64,000 nucleotides of DNA from assembly GCA_002311835.1 (NCBI GenBank), contig DBZY01000049.1, forward strand, positions 51,810 through 115,809. The letters are read 5' to 3'. The notes below the pieces were generated by a model that saw only the letters and a program-made list of their open reading frames with translations, was not told where the DNA came from and did not search any database. This stretch comes from Proteobacteria bacterium UBA1148 (GTDB lineage Bacteria; Pseudomonadota; Gammaproteobacteria; Steroidobacterales; Rariloculaceae). Below, piece after piece: positions 37,747 through 47,669 of this stretch (its first letter is position 1; each line of letters starts with the position of its first letter). The position numbers and the translations under genes were made by a program.

Positions 37747-38379
37747 GTGCTCTCCGGTAAGCATGGTCGTCTAGTCGTTGTTTCGGCACCATCTGGCGCG
37801 GGTAAAACCACACTCGTTCACGAGATAATTCGACGCCATCCAGAAATTAGGCTTTCAATCTCCTACACGACCAGACCCCCTAGAAAATCAGAAACAAATG
37901 GTAGGGATTATTTCTTCGTAAATGAGAATAAATTCCACGCGATGCTTTTAAGCGATGCATTTTTGGAGTCAGCTCGCGTATTTGGTCACTGGTACGGCAC
38001 CAGCTGGGAGTATGTGAGTGGCTTTCTGAAACAAGGTAATACAGTCTTACTTGAAATAGACTGGCAGGGCGCTAACCAGGTTTGCTTGCGCATGCCAGAA
38101 GCGATAGGGATATTCATCCTACCTCCCAACCGACAAGAGCTGGAGCGACGGCTTAGAGGTCGAGGTACGGATTCAGATGGGGCCATAAGCAGGCGATTGC
38201 GGGATGCGCTCACAGATATGTTGCACTGGAAAGAGTTTGATTACGTTCTGGTTAGCGATGATGTTGGGAAGTGTGCTGATGCATTTGAAGGCATACTCGA
38301 TGGTCAGGGTGAGCTGAATCGCGTGAATTCACTGCCCACCCAAGAGAGAGTCGCACAGATTCTAGATTCTGATACGTAA
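37747..38379 (+). CDS. gmk: Guanylate kinase
   Basis: 210 residues, GTG start 4 bases after the yicC stop. Phosphorylates GMP to GDP. Walker A SAPSGAGKTTLV, SYTTRPPRKSETNGRDYFFV (GMP-binding), GTSWEYV, LLEIDWQGANQV, IFILPPNRQELERRLRGRGTD. Nucleotide-pool neighbours (spoT) follow. A hairpin GTACGC-TTC-GCGTAC (38390-38404) lies just after the stop but has no U tract. Confidence 0.96.
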   Translation: MLSGKHGRLVVVSAPSGAGKTTLVHEIIRRHPEIRLSISYTTRPPRKSETNGRDYFFVNENKFHAMLLSDAFLESARVFGHWYGTSWEYVSGFLKQGNTVLLEIDWQGANQVCLRMPEAIGIFILPPNRQELERRLRGRGTDSDGAISRRLRDALTDMLHWKEFDYVLVSDDVGKCADAFEGILDGQGELNRVNSLPTQERVAQILDSDT

Positions 38380-38488
38380 GTCTGTTCCGGTACGCTTCGC
38401 GTACACCCTGGCTGTTGAAACGTTGTGGCGACCGTCAGGGCTATTGCAGTAAACTGGCGGTAAGAACTAAATTTAAGGAGGGTGCATA

Positions 38489-38782
38489 GTGGCCCGAATA
38501 ACTGTAGAAGATTGCGTCGAAAAAGTAGAGAACATGTTTCAGTTGGTTCTAGTGACCGCAAAGCGTGCTCGCCAGCTGGCTAATGGAGCCGAGCCTAAGG
38601 TGGCTTGGGAAAACGACAAGCCCACGGTCGTCGCACTCCGTGAAGTCGCAGAGGGCCATATCACCGAGAGTATCCTCGAAGAGCGGGATGAGCCCGTTGA
38701 GAATTTACTCGAGGTAGGACAGGAAGAGTCCAGTCTTACAGACGATTTACTTCATGCTCGACCGATTTCTATCGGCGGCTGA
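38489..38782 (+). CDS. rpoZ: RNA polymerase omega subunit
   Basis: 97 residues, GTG start with a strong AAGGAGG 8 bases upstream. [30 protein letters not shown] and [15 protein letters not shown] are the conserved core binding the beta' subunit. The acidic C-terminal tail is typical. Omega is also a ppGpp-binding site partner, fitting the spoT gene that follows. Confidence 0.96.
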   Translation: MARITVEDCVEKVENMFQLVLVTAKRARQLANGAEPKVAWENDKPTVVALREVAEGHITESILEERDEPVENLLEVGQEESSLTDDLLHARPISIGG

Positions 38783-38837
38783 CGAGTGAGACTTGCGTGC
38801 CCGGCACGCCGATCTGGGCGACGTTTGGGAGCTCACC

Positions 38838-40991
38838 ATGGATTATGCTGCTGCCATCCGAGAACGGTTACCTGCAACCTGGCGAGGAGATGACTTCGGG
38901 CAACTGGTTGCTGTTCTTGAAAGCTATCTACCTAAAGAGGATCTCGAAGGCATCTTCAATGCCTACGAACTTAGCGCAAAAGCTCATGAGGGACAGCAGC
39001 GGCTCAGCGGGCAAGCTTACATTTCACATCCCATTGCAGTCGCCAAAATTCTTGCTGAACTCCATCTTGATGTAAGCACAATAAAAGCCGCTCTGCTCCA
39101 CGACGTACTGGAAGACACGTCCTGCACATTGGAGGATATTCAGAAGAATTTTGGCGAAGACGTTGCCGTATTGGTAGATGGCGTCAGCAAGCTAGATAAG
39201 CTTCATTTTCACAGCGCAGCGGAGGCTCAGGCAGAGAGCTTCCGTAAGATGTTGTTGGCCATGGTTAGGGACCTACGAGTTATCCTGGTTAAGCTCGCGG
39301 ATCGGATGCACAACATGCGAACCATTGATGCGCTGTCAGCTGAGAAAAGGCGTCGTATTGCGAAAGAGACGCTGGAGATTTATGCGCCAATTGCAAATCG
39401 GCTTGGGATCTACAGTTTGAAAGTTGAACTTGAAGATCTGGGTTTCAAGGCGTTCATGCCGTTTCGTTACCGTGTAATAGAGCATGCTCTTAGTAAAGCA
39501 AGCGGTAGTCAACGGCAGTTTCTGCGGAAGATTGAGGCGAAACTGAAAAAAAATATCAGAGATCATCAAATCAATGGACGTCTGGTTACTCGCGAGAAAC
39601 ATCTATACAGCATCTACTCGAAGATGCGGAGGAAACATATCCATCTGTCAGAAATTGTAGATGTCTTTGGTATTAGGATTGTGGTTCCCGACATAGACAC
39701 ATGCTATCGCGTGCTTGGTTTAGTACATCAGATCTACAAGCCAATGCCCGGTCGTTTCAAGGATTACATATCTATTCCGCGCGTAAATGGGTATCAATCT
39801 TTGCATACAACGTTATTTGGTCCCAAAGGAATGCCGCTCGAGGTACAAATTCGGACCGAAGAAATGGATCAAGTAGCTGAGCGTGGGATTGCTGCGCCTT
39901 GGAAATATAAAGCAGTAGAAAAGCATACCTATAGTGCGGAGGCTAGGGCTCGTGATTGGTTGCAAGGACTCATGGAGATGCAACAGACGGGCAACTCTGA
40001 GGAGTTTCTGGAGGCAGTCAAGGTAGACCTGTTTCCGGACAAGGTATACATGTTCACCCCAAAGGGAGACATTCTGCGTCTCCCGCGTGGCGCAACCGCG
40101 GTCGATTTTGCATATGCGGTGCATACGGATGTTGGGAATCGGTGTGTTGCCGCAAAAATAGACCGTCGGCCTGTGCCGCTGAAAACTACCCTGAGCAATG
40201 GTGATACGGTAGAGATTATCACTGCCCGTTCCGCAAAACCTAATCCCAGCTGGGTGAATTTTGTTACAACCGCGAAGGCACTTAATGCAATACGCGGGTT
40301 TCTTAAAGGCCTCAAAAAAGACGAAGCTCGAGAGCTTGGGAAACGTCTTTTGAGCCAGTCTCTTAGACCCTATTCGCTTAATCTTCGCCGGTTACGAAAA
40401 ACACAAACGAGCAGTTTGCTTAAAGAGCTTGGGGGTTTGGACATAGGTGAGTTATACGAGCAGCTGGGACTCGGAAAGCGTCTAGCCCCGGTCATCGCCG
40501 GGATGCTTGCGCAGCAGGTAGATAATGAAGGAGACGTTGCTACTGAGCTTCGGCCACTCGATATCGCTGGTACTGAGGGTCTATTAATATCATATGCTGG
40601 GTGTTGCCATCCAATACCGGGCGATGACATCGTTGGTTTTATGTCAACTGGTCGCGGTGTTGTGATTCATAGAAGTAACTGTCATCACGTTGCCGAGTAC
40701 CGTAAGCATCCTGCGAAGTGGATTCCTGTGGATTGGCGCCGCGGCGTCAAGGGGGAATTCCAGTCGGAGATTCAAGTTAAAACATTAAACCGGGTTGGAT
40801 TGCTTGCGGAGGTTGCAGGGCGAATTTCAGCAACACTGAGTAATATAGACCACGTGAATGTTGAAACTGATGATGACGAGTCAACGCTGCTGTTCAGGCT
40901 TAACGTACGTGACCGCCGTCATCTTGCACACGTTATTCGCAGTATTCGAACAAATCCTGGTGTGGTTCGTGTGAATCGTGCCACGGGGTAA
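38838..40991 (+). CDS. spoT: Bifunctional (p)ppGpp synthetase/hydrolase
   Basis: 717 residues from ATG 38838, preferred over TTG 38793 because GGGAG stands at a good distance. Hydrolase HD domain near residues 40-190 ([31 protein letters not shown]), synthetase near 225-340 ([35 protein letters not shown]), TGS domain ([29 protein letters not shown]), zinc/CC region ([14 protein letters not shown]) and C-terminal ACT. In the conserved ExGxAAHW element the His is Pro (RGIAAPWKY), probably a single C-A-T to C-C-T change. Hydrolase residues are intact. Confidence 0.95.
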   Translation: MDYAAAIRERLPATWRGDDFGQLVAVLESYLPKEDLEGIFNAYELSAKAHEGQQRLSGQAYISHPIAVAKILAELHLDVSTIKAALLHDVLEDTSCTLEDIQKNFGEDVAVLVDGVSKLDKLHFHSAAEAQAESFRKMLLAMVRDLRVILVKLADRMHNMRTIDALSAEKRRRIAKETLEIYAPIANRLGIYSLKVELEDLGFKAFMPFRYRVIEHALSKASGSQRQFLRKIEAKLKKNIRDHQINGRLVTREKHLYSIYSKMRRKHIHLSEIVDVFGIRIVVPDIDTCYRVLGLVHQIYKPMPGRFKDYISIPRVNGYQSLHTTLFGPKGMPLEVQIRTEEMDQVAERGIAAPWKYKAVEKHTYSAEARARDWLQGLMEMQQTGNSEEFLEAVKVDLFPDKVYMFTPKGDILRLPRGATAVDFAYAVHTDVGNRCVAAKIDRRPVPLKTTLSNGDTVEIITARSAKPNPSWVNFVTTAKALNAIRGFLKGLKKDEARELGKRLLSQSLRPYSLNLRRLRKTQTSSLLKELGGLDIGELYEQLGLGKRLAPVIAGMLAQQVDNEGDVATELRPLDIAGTEGLLISYAGCCHPIPGDDIVGFMSTGRGVVIHRSNCHHVAEYRKHPAKWIPVDWRRGVKGEFQSEIQVKTLNRVGLLAEVAGRISATLSNIDHVNVETDDDESTLLFRLNVRDRRHLAHVIRSIRTNPGVVRVNRATG

Positions 40992-40999
40992 CGATCGGG

Positions 41000-41383
41000 A
41001 TGTCTGAGAAACGATACATTCACACGGAAGCTGCGCCAGCCGCTATAGGGACCTACAGTCAGGCGGTTCGCACCGGTCATACGGTTTATTTATCAGGGCA
41101 GATCCCGTTAGACCCGTCGACTATGGAGTTGATTGGTGGGGATATAGACGCTCAAATACGTCAAGTGTTCGATAATCTTAGCGCCGTGGCGGGAGCCGCT
41201 GGTGGGAGCCTTTTCGATGTAGTAAAGCTTACCGTTTATCTTGTCGATATCGGAGACTTTCCACGTGTGAATGAAATAATGTCAGAGTACTTCAAAAAAC
41301 CTTACCCTGCTCGTGCTGCTGTTGGAGTATCTGCACTGCCAAAGGCAGCGCTGGTTGAAATGGACGCGATTCTGGTTGCCTGA
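41000..41383 (+). CDS. ridA: RidA-family 2-iminoacid deaminase
   Basis: 127 residues, 8 bases after spo[81 protein letters not shown] are the YjgF/YER057c/UK114 signature, including the Arg that binds the carboxylate (PARAAV). Hydrolyses reactive enamine/imine intermediates from PLP enzymes. Standard spoT-ridA-recG order. Confidence 0.95.
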   Translation: MSEKRYIHTEAAPAAIGTYSQAVRTGHTVYLSGQIPLDPSTMELIGGDIDAQIRQVFDNLSAVAGAAGGSLFDVVKLTVYLVDIGDFPRVNEIMSEYFKKPYPARAAVGVSALPKAALVEMDAILVA

Positions 41384-43466
41384 ATCCCTCCCCAGCCCGA
41401 GCCACGCACTCGAAAGACCAACCACTGCTATGAAAGGGGTCGGGCCTAAGCTTGCAGAGAATCTTCTACGGATGGGTGTGGAACGAATCGGTGACCTTTT
41501 GTGCCTCTTACCAATTCGCTACGAGGATCGCACGGAAATCAGACCTTTGGGGGGATTAAAGCCGGGGGAAAAAGTGTTAGTGGAAGGGGAGTTAGAGCTT
41601 GCCGAAGTCGTCTTTCGCCATCGTCGCTCACTTCTCTGTCGGATTTCTGATGGAACCGGAGCGATCGTACTGCGTTTCTTTCACTTCAGGAAAGCGCAGC
41701 AGCAAACCCTCTCTCGTGGAGTCCGACTTCGATGCTTCGGTAATGTTCGTGCTGGACCAACAGGGTTAGAGATGATTCATCCAGAATATAAGATTTTGAC
41801 GGCTGGTTCGGAACCTTTGACTAATGTGATGACTCCTATTTACCCAACCACTGAGGGTCTTCAACAGCAACGCTTGCGAAGGCTGACGCAGCAAGCTGTG
41901 GACATTCTCGAGCACGTTCCGCTAACGGATTATTTAAGGGACCAGTTGCCTGAGGATTGGCCTACGCTTAATCAGGCGCTGAGGTTTCTGCATGGCCCAC
42001 CCCAGGGTAGCGAGCTGGACTTACTACTCCACGGCACTCATCCGTGCCAGCGACGAATGGCATTAGAGGAGCTTGTGGCACAGCGCCTCAGCCTTCGCCA
42101 GTTGAATATACGCAGAATGCGCTCGCGTGCTACGCCACTTAAAGATGTCAACAAACTGGTCCCGCAACTTAGATCTCAATTGCCATTCGTCCTCACCAGT
42201 GCTCAGGAGACGGCCCTTGACGATATTCTCTCTGATATTGCTACCGTGGTGCCGATGCACCGGCTTCTGCAGGGCGATGTTGGCTCAGGAAAAACAATCG
42301 TCGCAGCAATAGCTGCATTAGTTTCAGCTTCTGCGGGGAGTCAAACTGGTTTCATGGCACCTACTGAGCTACTTGTCGAGCAGCACTTTAGCAATCTATG
42401 TGATTGGCTTCGTCCGCTGGGAATTGAAGTAGTGCGTCTAACAGGCGCTGTTATGGGGCCTGCCCGCTCCAAGGTACTCAGTAGCATTGCTGCAGGTCAG
42501 GCACAGGTTGTCGTTGGTACCCATGCACTCTTTCAACAAGGAGTCCAATTCAGGAAGCTTGCGTTGATGATAGTAGACGAACAGCATCGATTTGGCGTGC
42601 ACCAGAGGCTAAAACTCAAGCAAAAGGGTCAAAAGGGAGTTCTATCTCCGCACCAACTGGTGATGACCGCGACGCCGATTCCACGCACCTTGGCAATGAT
42701 CGCTTATGCTGACCTTGACTGTTCAATCATCGATGAATTACCTCCCGGTCGCCAGCCCGTTCAAACTGCGGTGGTGCCCGAGAGTCGACGCCCGCAGCTG
42801 GTTCAGCGAGTGTTAGCGCACTGTCGGGCTGGGCGACAGGCGTATTGGGTGTGTCCGTTGATTGAAGAATCGGAAGTTGTGGATTCACAGGCAGCCGCTG
42901 AAGTTGGGCGGGAACTTGAACTAGCCTTGCCAGAATTGGCCGTAGGGTTGATACACGGCCGGATGAGGTCTCAAGAGAAGGACACTATTATGCGTCGGTT
43001 TAAGGAGGGAGGTCTGGACCTACTCGTCGCAACGACGGTGATTGAAGTGGGAGTTGACGCCACCAACGCTAGCCTAATGATCATCGAAAACTCCGAGCGG
43101 ATGGGACTTTCCCAGTTACATCAATTGCGTGGGAGGGTTGGTCGTGGTAGCGAGGTTTCTAGCTGCGTGTTGCTCTATAAATCCCCGCTGTCCGAAGTGG
43201 CTCAACAACGTCTACGTGTGATAAGAGAAACGTCCGATGGTTTTCTCGTTGCACAAAAAGACTTGGAGCTTCGGGGTCCTGGTGAGGTTCTCGGTACTCG
43301 CCAGGCCGGGATCATGCACTTAAAAGTGGCCGATCTAGTAAGGGATTCAGATTTACTACCACAGGTCATTAAGCTGTCTGATGAGCTGTTAGAGAAATAT
43401 CCACAGAGAGTATCGCCTTTGATTCGGCGATGGACTAGTGGGGCAACTGAGTATGCAAAGGTATAA
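41376..43466 (+). CDS. recG: ATP-dependent DNA helicase RecG
   Basis: About 696 residues if begun at TTG 41376, which overlaps the ridA end by 8 bases and gives the usual family length; ATG 41430 ([12 protein letters not shown]) is an alternative with 678. N-terminal wedge/OB domain ([29 protein letters not shown]), Walker [19 protein letters not shown] box [52 protein letters not shown] and the C-terminal [25 protein letters not shown]. Remodels stalled forks and branched DNA. Confidence 0.95.
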   Translation: MPESLPSPSHALERPTTAMKGVGPKLAENLLRMGVERIGDLLCLLPIRYEDRTEIRPLGGLKPGEKVLVEGELELAEVVFRHRRSLLCRISDGTGAIVLRFFHFRKAQQQTLSRGVRLRCFGNVRAGPTGLEMIHPEYKILTAGSEPLTNVMTPIYPTTEGLQQQRLRRLTQQAVDILEHVPLTDYLRDQLPEDWPTLNQALRFLHGPPQGSELDLLLHGTHPCQRRMALEELVAQRLSLRQLNIRRMRSRATPLKDVNKLVPQLRSQLPFVLTSAQETALDDILSDIATVVPMHRLLQGDVGSGKTIVAAIAALVSASAGSQTGFMAPTELLVEQHFSNLCDWLRPLGIEVVRLTGAVMGPARSKVLSSIAAGQAQVVVGTHALFQQGVQFRKLALMIVDEQHRFGVHQRLKLKQKGQKGVLSPHQLVMTATPIPRTLAMIAYADLDCSIIDELPPGRQPVQTAVVPESRRPQLVQRVLAHCRAGRQAYWVCPLIEESEVVDSQAAAEVGRELELALPELAVGLIHGRMRSQEKDTIMRRFKEGGLDLLVATTVIEVGVDATNASLMIIENSERMGLSQLHQLRGRVGRGSEVSSCVLLYKSPLSEVAQQRLRVIRETSDGFLVAQKDLELRGPGEVLGTRQAGIMHLKVADLVRDSDLLPQVIKLSDELLEKYPQRVSPLIRRWTSGATEYAKV

Positions 43467-43505
43467 ATTAGGCGAATTTAGAAAGGCCTATAAAATGCAA
43501 TACTG

Positions 43506-44456
43506 ATGAATCTTTCCTTCGATATAGAAACACTTCGCATATTCACTAGTCGATTGAATCAACGGGGACGATGGTTCGGCAAATATCTAGGCATTGTGCT
43601 CCAACACTATATGGCTTACGTACGATTGGTACGACTACATGAGCCAGTTGGGATATGGCTTTTGCTATGGCCAACTCTGTGGGCGCTGTGGATTGCTGGT
43701 GAAGGACGTCCTGACCAGCGAGTATTCATTGTATTCGTTTTTGGAACCATGGTACTGCGTGCGGCCGGGTGCATCATGAACGATTACGCTGATCGAAAGA
43801 TAGACCTTCATATCAGGCGGACGCGAGACCGGCCCTTGGCTACCGGAGAGGTTACTATTTCAGAAGCGGCCATACTATTTGTGGGATTGATGTTGATTGG
43901 ATTTGGTCTCGTATTGACGATGAACAGGCTAACTCAAGGTCTGGCAATCATCGGTGCGCTTATTACTATCATCTATCCGTTCAGCAAGAGATTCATTTCT
44001 TTCCCGCAATTTGTACTGGGGATCGCTTTTGCTTGGGGGGTCCCTATGGCGTTTGCGGCTCAGTTGGGCACCGTACCAAGGATAGGGTGGTTGTTATTCA
44101 TTACAACTATCATCTGGGGGGTTATATATGATACTGAGTACGCTATGGCAGACCGAGAAGACGACCTTAAGATTGGGGTCAGATCGACAGCAATACTTTT
44201 TGGTGATTTAGATCGGGTGTTTGTCGGTGTGCTGCAATTGATGTTTCTTGGCGCACTGATTCTAGTACGCCGAAGTGCCGAGCTTGGGGCGTGGTCTATA
44301 GTTGGCATCGCCTTAGCCGCAATTTTCTTCCTGTATCAGCAATATCTTATCCGAGACCGTGACTCCAAGCTCTGCTTTATCGCATTCAGGAACAACGCCA
44401 CTTTGGGTATGTGCGTGTTCGTCAGTATTCTCTTGGATTACATCTTTAGCGGGTAG
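43506..44456 (+). CDS. ubiA: 4-hydroxybenzoate polyprenyltransferase
   Basis: 316 residues, polytopic inner-membrane prenyltransferase of ubiquinone synthesis. Substrate motifs CIMNDYADRKIDLHIRRTRDRPLATG and VIYDTEYAMADREDDLKIG carry the two Asp-rich sites; AFAWGVPMAFAA is typical of UbiA. The N-terminus is about 25 residues longer than most, so a later start is possible. The usual partner ubiC is absent from the window. Confidence 0.93.
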   Translation: MNLSFDIETLRIFTSRLNQRGRWFGKYLGIVLQHYMAYVRLVRLHEPVGIWLLLWPTLWALWIAGEGRPDQRVFIVFVFGTMVLRAAGCIMNDYADRKIDLHIRRTRDRPLATGEVTISEAAILFVGLMLIGFGLVLTMNRLTQGLAIIGALITIIYPFSKRFISFPQFVLGIAFAWGVPMAFAAQLGTVPRIGWLLFITTIIWGVIYDTEYAMADREDDLKIGVRSTAILFGDLDRVFVGVLQLMFLGALILVRRSAELGAWSIVGIALAAIFFLYQQYLIRDRDSKLCFIAFRNNATLGMCVFVSILLDYIFSG

Positions 44457-44500
44457 TTAGGGGATAGTGATGATTCAGTAGTAAAGCTGGTAGCAGTTAT

Positions 44501-44533
44501 TTGTAAACTTCTTATGTTATTAAAAGTTGACAG
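44501..44533 (+). promoter_or_regulatory. BirA-type biotin operator overlapping the bioB promoter
   Basis: TTGTAAACT (44501-44509), 15 bases, AGTTGACAG (44525-44533): an inverted repeat with the half-site and spacing of the BirA operator (TTGTAAACC-N14-16-GGTTTACAA, three or four deviations). The right half contains a perfect -35 TTGACA (44527-44532), with an AT-rich -10 candidate TATTCT or AATATT at 44551-44558. Bound biotinoyl-AMP-BirA would block the bioB promoter. Implies a BirA with a DNA-binding domain elsewhere in the genome. Confidence 0.72.
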
Positions 44534-44606
44534 ATTCTAGATTCGTTTCCAATATTCTTTTTTCAGACGAATCATTTTTTGAGAGCAATAGATAGGAGCA
44601 TCTCGT

Positions 44607-45629
44607 ATGTCTGCAGAAGCTACGCAAACGAGATCAACGGGATTAAAAGTTGGGGCGGTTCTGGTTACTGCCGATGTCCGGACCGACTGGACGGTGGGGG
44701 AAGTTGCCGCTGTATTTGATTTGCCGTTTAACGATCTTCTTTACGCTGCTCAATGGGTGCATAGGCAACATTTCGAGTCCAATACTGTACAGGTTTCAAC
44801 ACTGTTATCCATTAAAACGGGTGCTTGCCCAGAGGATTGCGCGTATTGCCCTCAGAGCATCCGATACCAGACAGGTGTTGAGGCTCAGGAGATTATATCG
44901 CTTGAGGCGGTGAAACAGTCTGCCCAGGAGGCTAAAAACGCGGGAGCCACCCGATTCTGTATGGGGGCTGCTTTCAGGGGGCCTAAAGACACCCAAATTG
45001 AGCAAATCTCTGAGATGATTTGCGAGGTTCGAGCGCTTGGGATGGAGACTTGCGCGACGCTAGGGTTGCTTACAGCATCCCAAGCAAAAAGCCTGGCGCA
45101 GGCTGGTCTTGATTACTACAATCATAACCTGGACACTTCTGAGTCCTTCTATCCGAAAATAATTACCACGCGTACCTACGCAGATAGACTTCGTACACTA
45201 GAGCATGTGCGTGCTGCAGGAATGAAAGTATGTTGTGGCGGCATTATGGGAATGGGAGAAAGTCGGAGTGATTGGGTGGATCTCTTGCACGCACTTGCTA
45301 CCCTTGAGCCCCAACCCGAGAGTGTACCGATCAATCAACTGGTGCCCGTTCCAGGGACGCCGCTAGAGGACAAAAAAATTCTTGATGGATTGGAATTTGC
45401 TCGTACCGTAGCTGTCGCGCGTATATTAATGCCTTGTGCCCACGTACGTTTGTCTGCCGGTCGGGCAGAATTTACTGACGAGTTACAGGCACTGTGTTTT
45501 GTAGCAGGGGCAAATTCTATTTTTTATGGGGATACGTTGTTAACCACCGAGAATCCGGAACGAGAGGCAGACCAAGTGTTATTTTCGAAACTTGGGCTCA
45601 AACCAGAACCTGTGCAACACCTTACTTGA
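44607..45629 (+). CDS. bioB: Biotin synthase
   Basis: 340 residues. Radical SAM enzyme inserting sulfur into dethiobiotin. The CxxxCxxC cluster site is [11 protein letters not shown] (about residue 74), followed by [41 protein letters not shown] and the second-cluster ligands in [17 protein letters not shown] and [16 protein letters not shown]. Preceded by the BirA-like operator and followed by bioC; bioF, bioH and bioD are not adjacent. Confidence 0.96.
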   Translation: MSAEATQTRSTGLKVGAVLVTADVRTDWTVGEVAAVFDLPFNDLLYAAQWVHRQHFESNTVQVSTLLSIKTGACPEDCAYCPQSIRYQTGVEAQEIISLEAVKQSAQEAKNAGATRFCMGAAFRGPKDTQIEQISEMICEVRALGMETCATLGLLTASQAKSLAQAGLDYYNHNLDTSESFYPKIITTRTYADRLRTLEHVRAAGMKVCCGGIMGMGESRSDWVDLLHALATLEPQPESVPINQLVPVPGTPLEDKKILDGLEFARTVAVARILMPCAHVRLSAGRAEFTDELQALCFVAGANSIFYGDTLLTTENPEREADQVLFSKLGLKPEPVQHLT

Positions 45630-45640
45630 TGGCAGCCTCT

Positions 45641-45679
45641 CGAAGGGAGGAGGCACCCATGGTGGAATCCAATCCATGA
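45641..45679 (+). promoter_or_regulatory. Strong Shine-Dalgarno with six-codon mini-cistron ahead of bioC
   Basis: AGGGAGGAGG (45644-45653) is placed 5 bases before an ATG at 45659, which opens a frame of six codons (M V E S N P) ending in TGA at 45677-45679. That TGA overlaps the bioC ATG (45676) as ATGA. The Shine-Dalgarno is too far from the bioC ATG for direct use, so bioC may be translated by termination-reinitiation. Confidence 0.5.
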
Positions 45680-46593
45680 CTAACAATCCAGCCCTAAGAA
45701 TTGGTTTTCCAGAGAGGTGTGCTGCACTAAAACGCCTAGCAAAAGCTAGCACCACCTTTGATGATTCGGATACCGTGCACACGGAGGCGCGGGACCGGAT
45801 GTTGGAGAGGTTAAAATTTTTCAGGTTAGCTCCCCGGTGTGTACTCGATCTTGGCTCGGCAACTGGTAAGGGCACTACTGAACTTGCAGCGCTCTATCCA
45901 GAAGCACAGATCATAGCGGCTGAATTGTCACATCCAATGGCTGCACAAACGCAAAAACGCTGCGTAGATCTTAATTTAACGCACACTGTGATAGGTAACG
46001 CAGAGCAACTTCCGTTCCTGGAAAATAGTATCGATTTAGTTTTTGCAAACCTCCTACTACCTTGGTGCGATCCCCAGGCTGTGTTTGGTGAAGTCTCGAG
46101 AGTTCTTTGCGATGGTGGTCTAGCTCTCTTTACAACCGTCGGACCGGATACTCTACAAGAGGTGCGCAAGGCTTGGGCCGCCGTGGACGAGAAGGTGCAT
46201 GTTCACGGTTTCGTTGATATGCATGACCTAGGTGACTTGGCGGCCAGAGCAGGTTTAATAGAGCCCGTAATGGATATAGATCGCCTGCAGGTGGATTATG
46301 GAAAATTTGAGCAGCTCGTGTCTGACCTAAGGGCATGCGGAGCTACGAATGTAGCCTTTGGAAGACGGACTCAGCTCACTGGTCCTCGCCGTTGGCGCGC
46401 TTTCTGCGAGAGGCTGGAAGCCTACCGGAGTAGAGGAACGCTTTCGATTAGTGTGGAATTGATATTTGGTCAAGCCTGGGGAATGACCCGCTCAGCTGTG
46501 ACGGGTGATAGCGTTGTGCAAGTGTCCGTTGACGAGTTGACTCGAAGTTTGCGTCGTGGTGATGGTGAGTCGGGTGCGAATGGGGTCAGGTAA
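45676..46593 (+). CDS. bioC: Malonyl-[acyl-carrier protein] O-methyltransferase BioC
   Basis: 305 residues from ATG 45676. SAM-dependent class I methyltransferase: VLDLGSATGKGTTEL (motif I), IIAAELSHPMA, GNAEQLPFLENSIDLVFANLLLPWCD, FTTVGPDTLQEVRKAW and MHDLGDLAARAGL. The F-x-T-x-G-P-D-T-L-x-E-L/V segment is characteristic of BioC-type proteins. It methylates malonyl-ACP so that fatty-acid synthase can build the pimelate chain. The partner esterase (bioH or similar) is not here. Confidence 0.87.
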   Translation: MTNNPALRIGFPERCAALKRLAKASTTFDDSDTVHTEARDRMLERLKFFRLAPRCVLDLGSATGKGTTELAALYPEAQIIAAELSHPMAAQTQKRCVDLNLTHTVIGNAEQLPFLENSIDLVFANLLLPWCDPQAVFGEVSRVLCDGGLALFTTVGPDTLQEVRKAWAAVDEKVHVHGFVDMHDLGDLAARAGLIEPVMDIDRLQVDYGKFEQLVSDLRACGATNVAFGRRTQLTGPRRWRAFCERLEAYRSRGTLSISVELIFGQAWGMTRSAVTGDSVVQVSVDELTRSLRRGDGESGANGVR

Positions 46594-46682
46594 CGGGTTA
46601 GTTCTGTTACAATTTCCCTCACGGCAGCGTAGCCGTTCCCACCGTGAGAAAGCACCTCGAATAAATTCTAAGGTCGGTTGAC

Positions 46683-47669
46683 TTGAAAACCTATTTTCTT
46701 CGGTTAGCACGTGTTGGCCTTTTTCTCGCCTTCTTAGTCGTGATAGTTGGTGCCTGGGTTCGGCTGACGGACGCAGGACTCGGTTGCCCTGACTGGCCAG
46801 GTTGCTACGGGCAGTTGGTTGTTCCCGGAAGTGCGTCTGAACAGGCTGACGCGGCCACAGCCTTTCCTGAACGACCTCTAGACGTCGGAAAGGCGTGGCG
46901 CGAGATGATCCATCGCTACCTTGCGACTGGACTTGGTTTGATATGCATGCTCCTGGCAGGACTGGCATGGTTGAATAGGGCTGATCCGGCTCAGCCCAGG
47001 AGAATGCCTGCCGTGCTGTTCGGTGTAGTGGTTTTGCAGGGGCTTCTAGGGATGTGGACGGTAACATTGCTTTTGAAGCCCGTTATCGTCGTGGCTCATT
47101 TGTTGGGGGGGCTGACAACATTGGGGCTTTTGTTCTGGCTTGGCGAGTGGCACCGTGAAGATTTATTGAGCATTACACCCGCACCATTGTTAAAACTACT
47201 GGCTCCCATCGCCGTGATTGTGTTGACGCTACAGATTTCCCTGGGTGGTTGGACGAGCGCCAACTATGCTGCGCTGGCCTGCCCGGATTTTCCAACTTGT
47301 CAGACGCGTTGGTGGCCGCCGACGGCAGATTTCCAGGAGGGATTCGTAATTTGGAGGGGTCTGGGCGTAGACTACGAAGGCGGTGTACTAGACAATCCAG
47401 CCCGCGTCTCGATTCATTTCGCACATAGACTTGGCGCCATTTTGACTACAGCCATCTTAGGTTTCCTAGGATGGCTGATGGCGAGGAGAATTCAATTCAG
47501 GCTGGATGGAGTCGTATTGCTCGTGACGCTCATGCTACAGCTGATTATAGGTGTGAGTATTGTGCTTTACAGCGCTCCACTAGTTATCGCGGTTGCCCAC
47601 AATGGGGTGGCAGCCTTGTTATTACTGACAGTTTTAAATGCTAACCAAAGAATTCGACACAATAAATGA
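46683..47669 (+). CDS. ctaA: Heme A synthase (COX15/CtaA)
   Basis: 328 residues, TTG start. About eight membrane segments with conserved His in the helices: WREMIHRYLATGLG, VAHLLGGLTT, RVSIHFAHRLGA and VIAVAHNGVAAL. VGAWVRLTDAGLGCPDWPGCYG and WTSANYAALACPDFP are the paired GLGCPDWP-type loops with cysteines. Oxidises heme O to heme A for aa3 oxidase. It overlaps cyoE by 32 bases. A stem CTCACGG/CCGTGAG (46618-46648) stands in its leader. Confidence 0.94.
   Translation: MKTYFLRLARVGLFLAFLVVIVGAWVRLTDAGLGCPDWPGCYGQLVVPGSASEQADAATAFPERPLDVGKAWREMIHRYLATGLGLICMLLAGLAWLNRADPAQPRRMPAVLFGVVVLQGLLGMWTVTLLLKPVIVVAHLLGGLTTLGLLFWLGEWHREDLLSITPAPLLKLLAPIAVIVLTLQISLGGWTSANYAALACPDFPTCQTRWWPPTADFQEGFVIWRGLGVDYEGGVLDNPARVSIHFAHRLGAILTTAILGFLGWLMARRIQFRLDGVVLLVTLMLQLIIGVSIVLYSAPLVIAVAHNGVAALLLLTVLNANQRIRHNK

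Noticed and set aside
38390..38404. Hairpin GTACGC-TTC-GCGTAC after gmk as a terminator
   Set aside because: No U tract follows and rpoZ continues in the same direction; at most an mRNA structure.
46618..46648. Stem CTCACGG/CCGTGAG before ctaA as terminator or riboswitch
   Set aside because: No U tract and no recognised riboswitch core; noted only in the ctaA entry.
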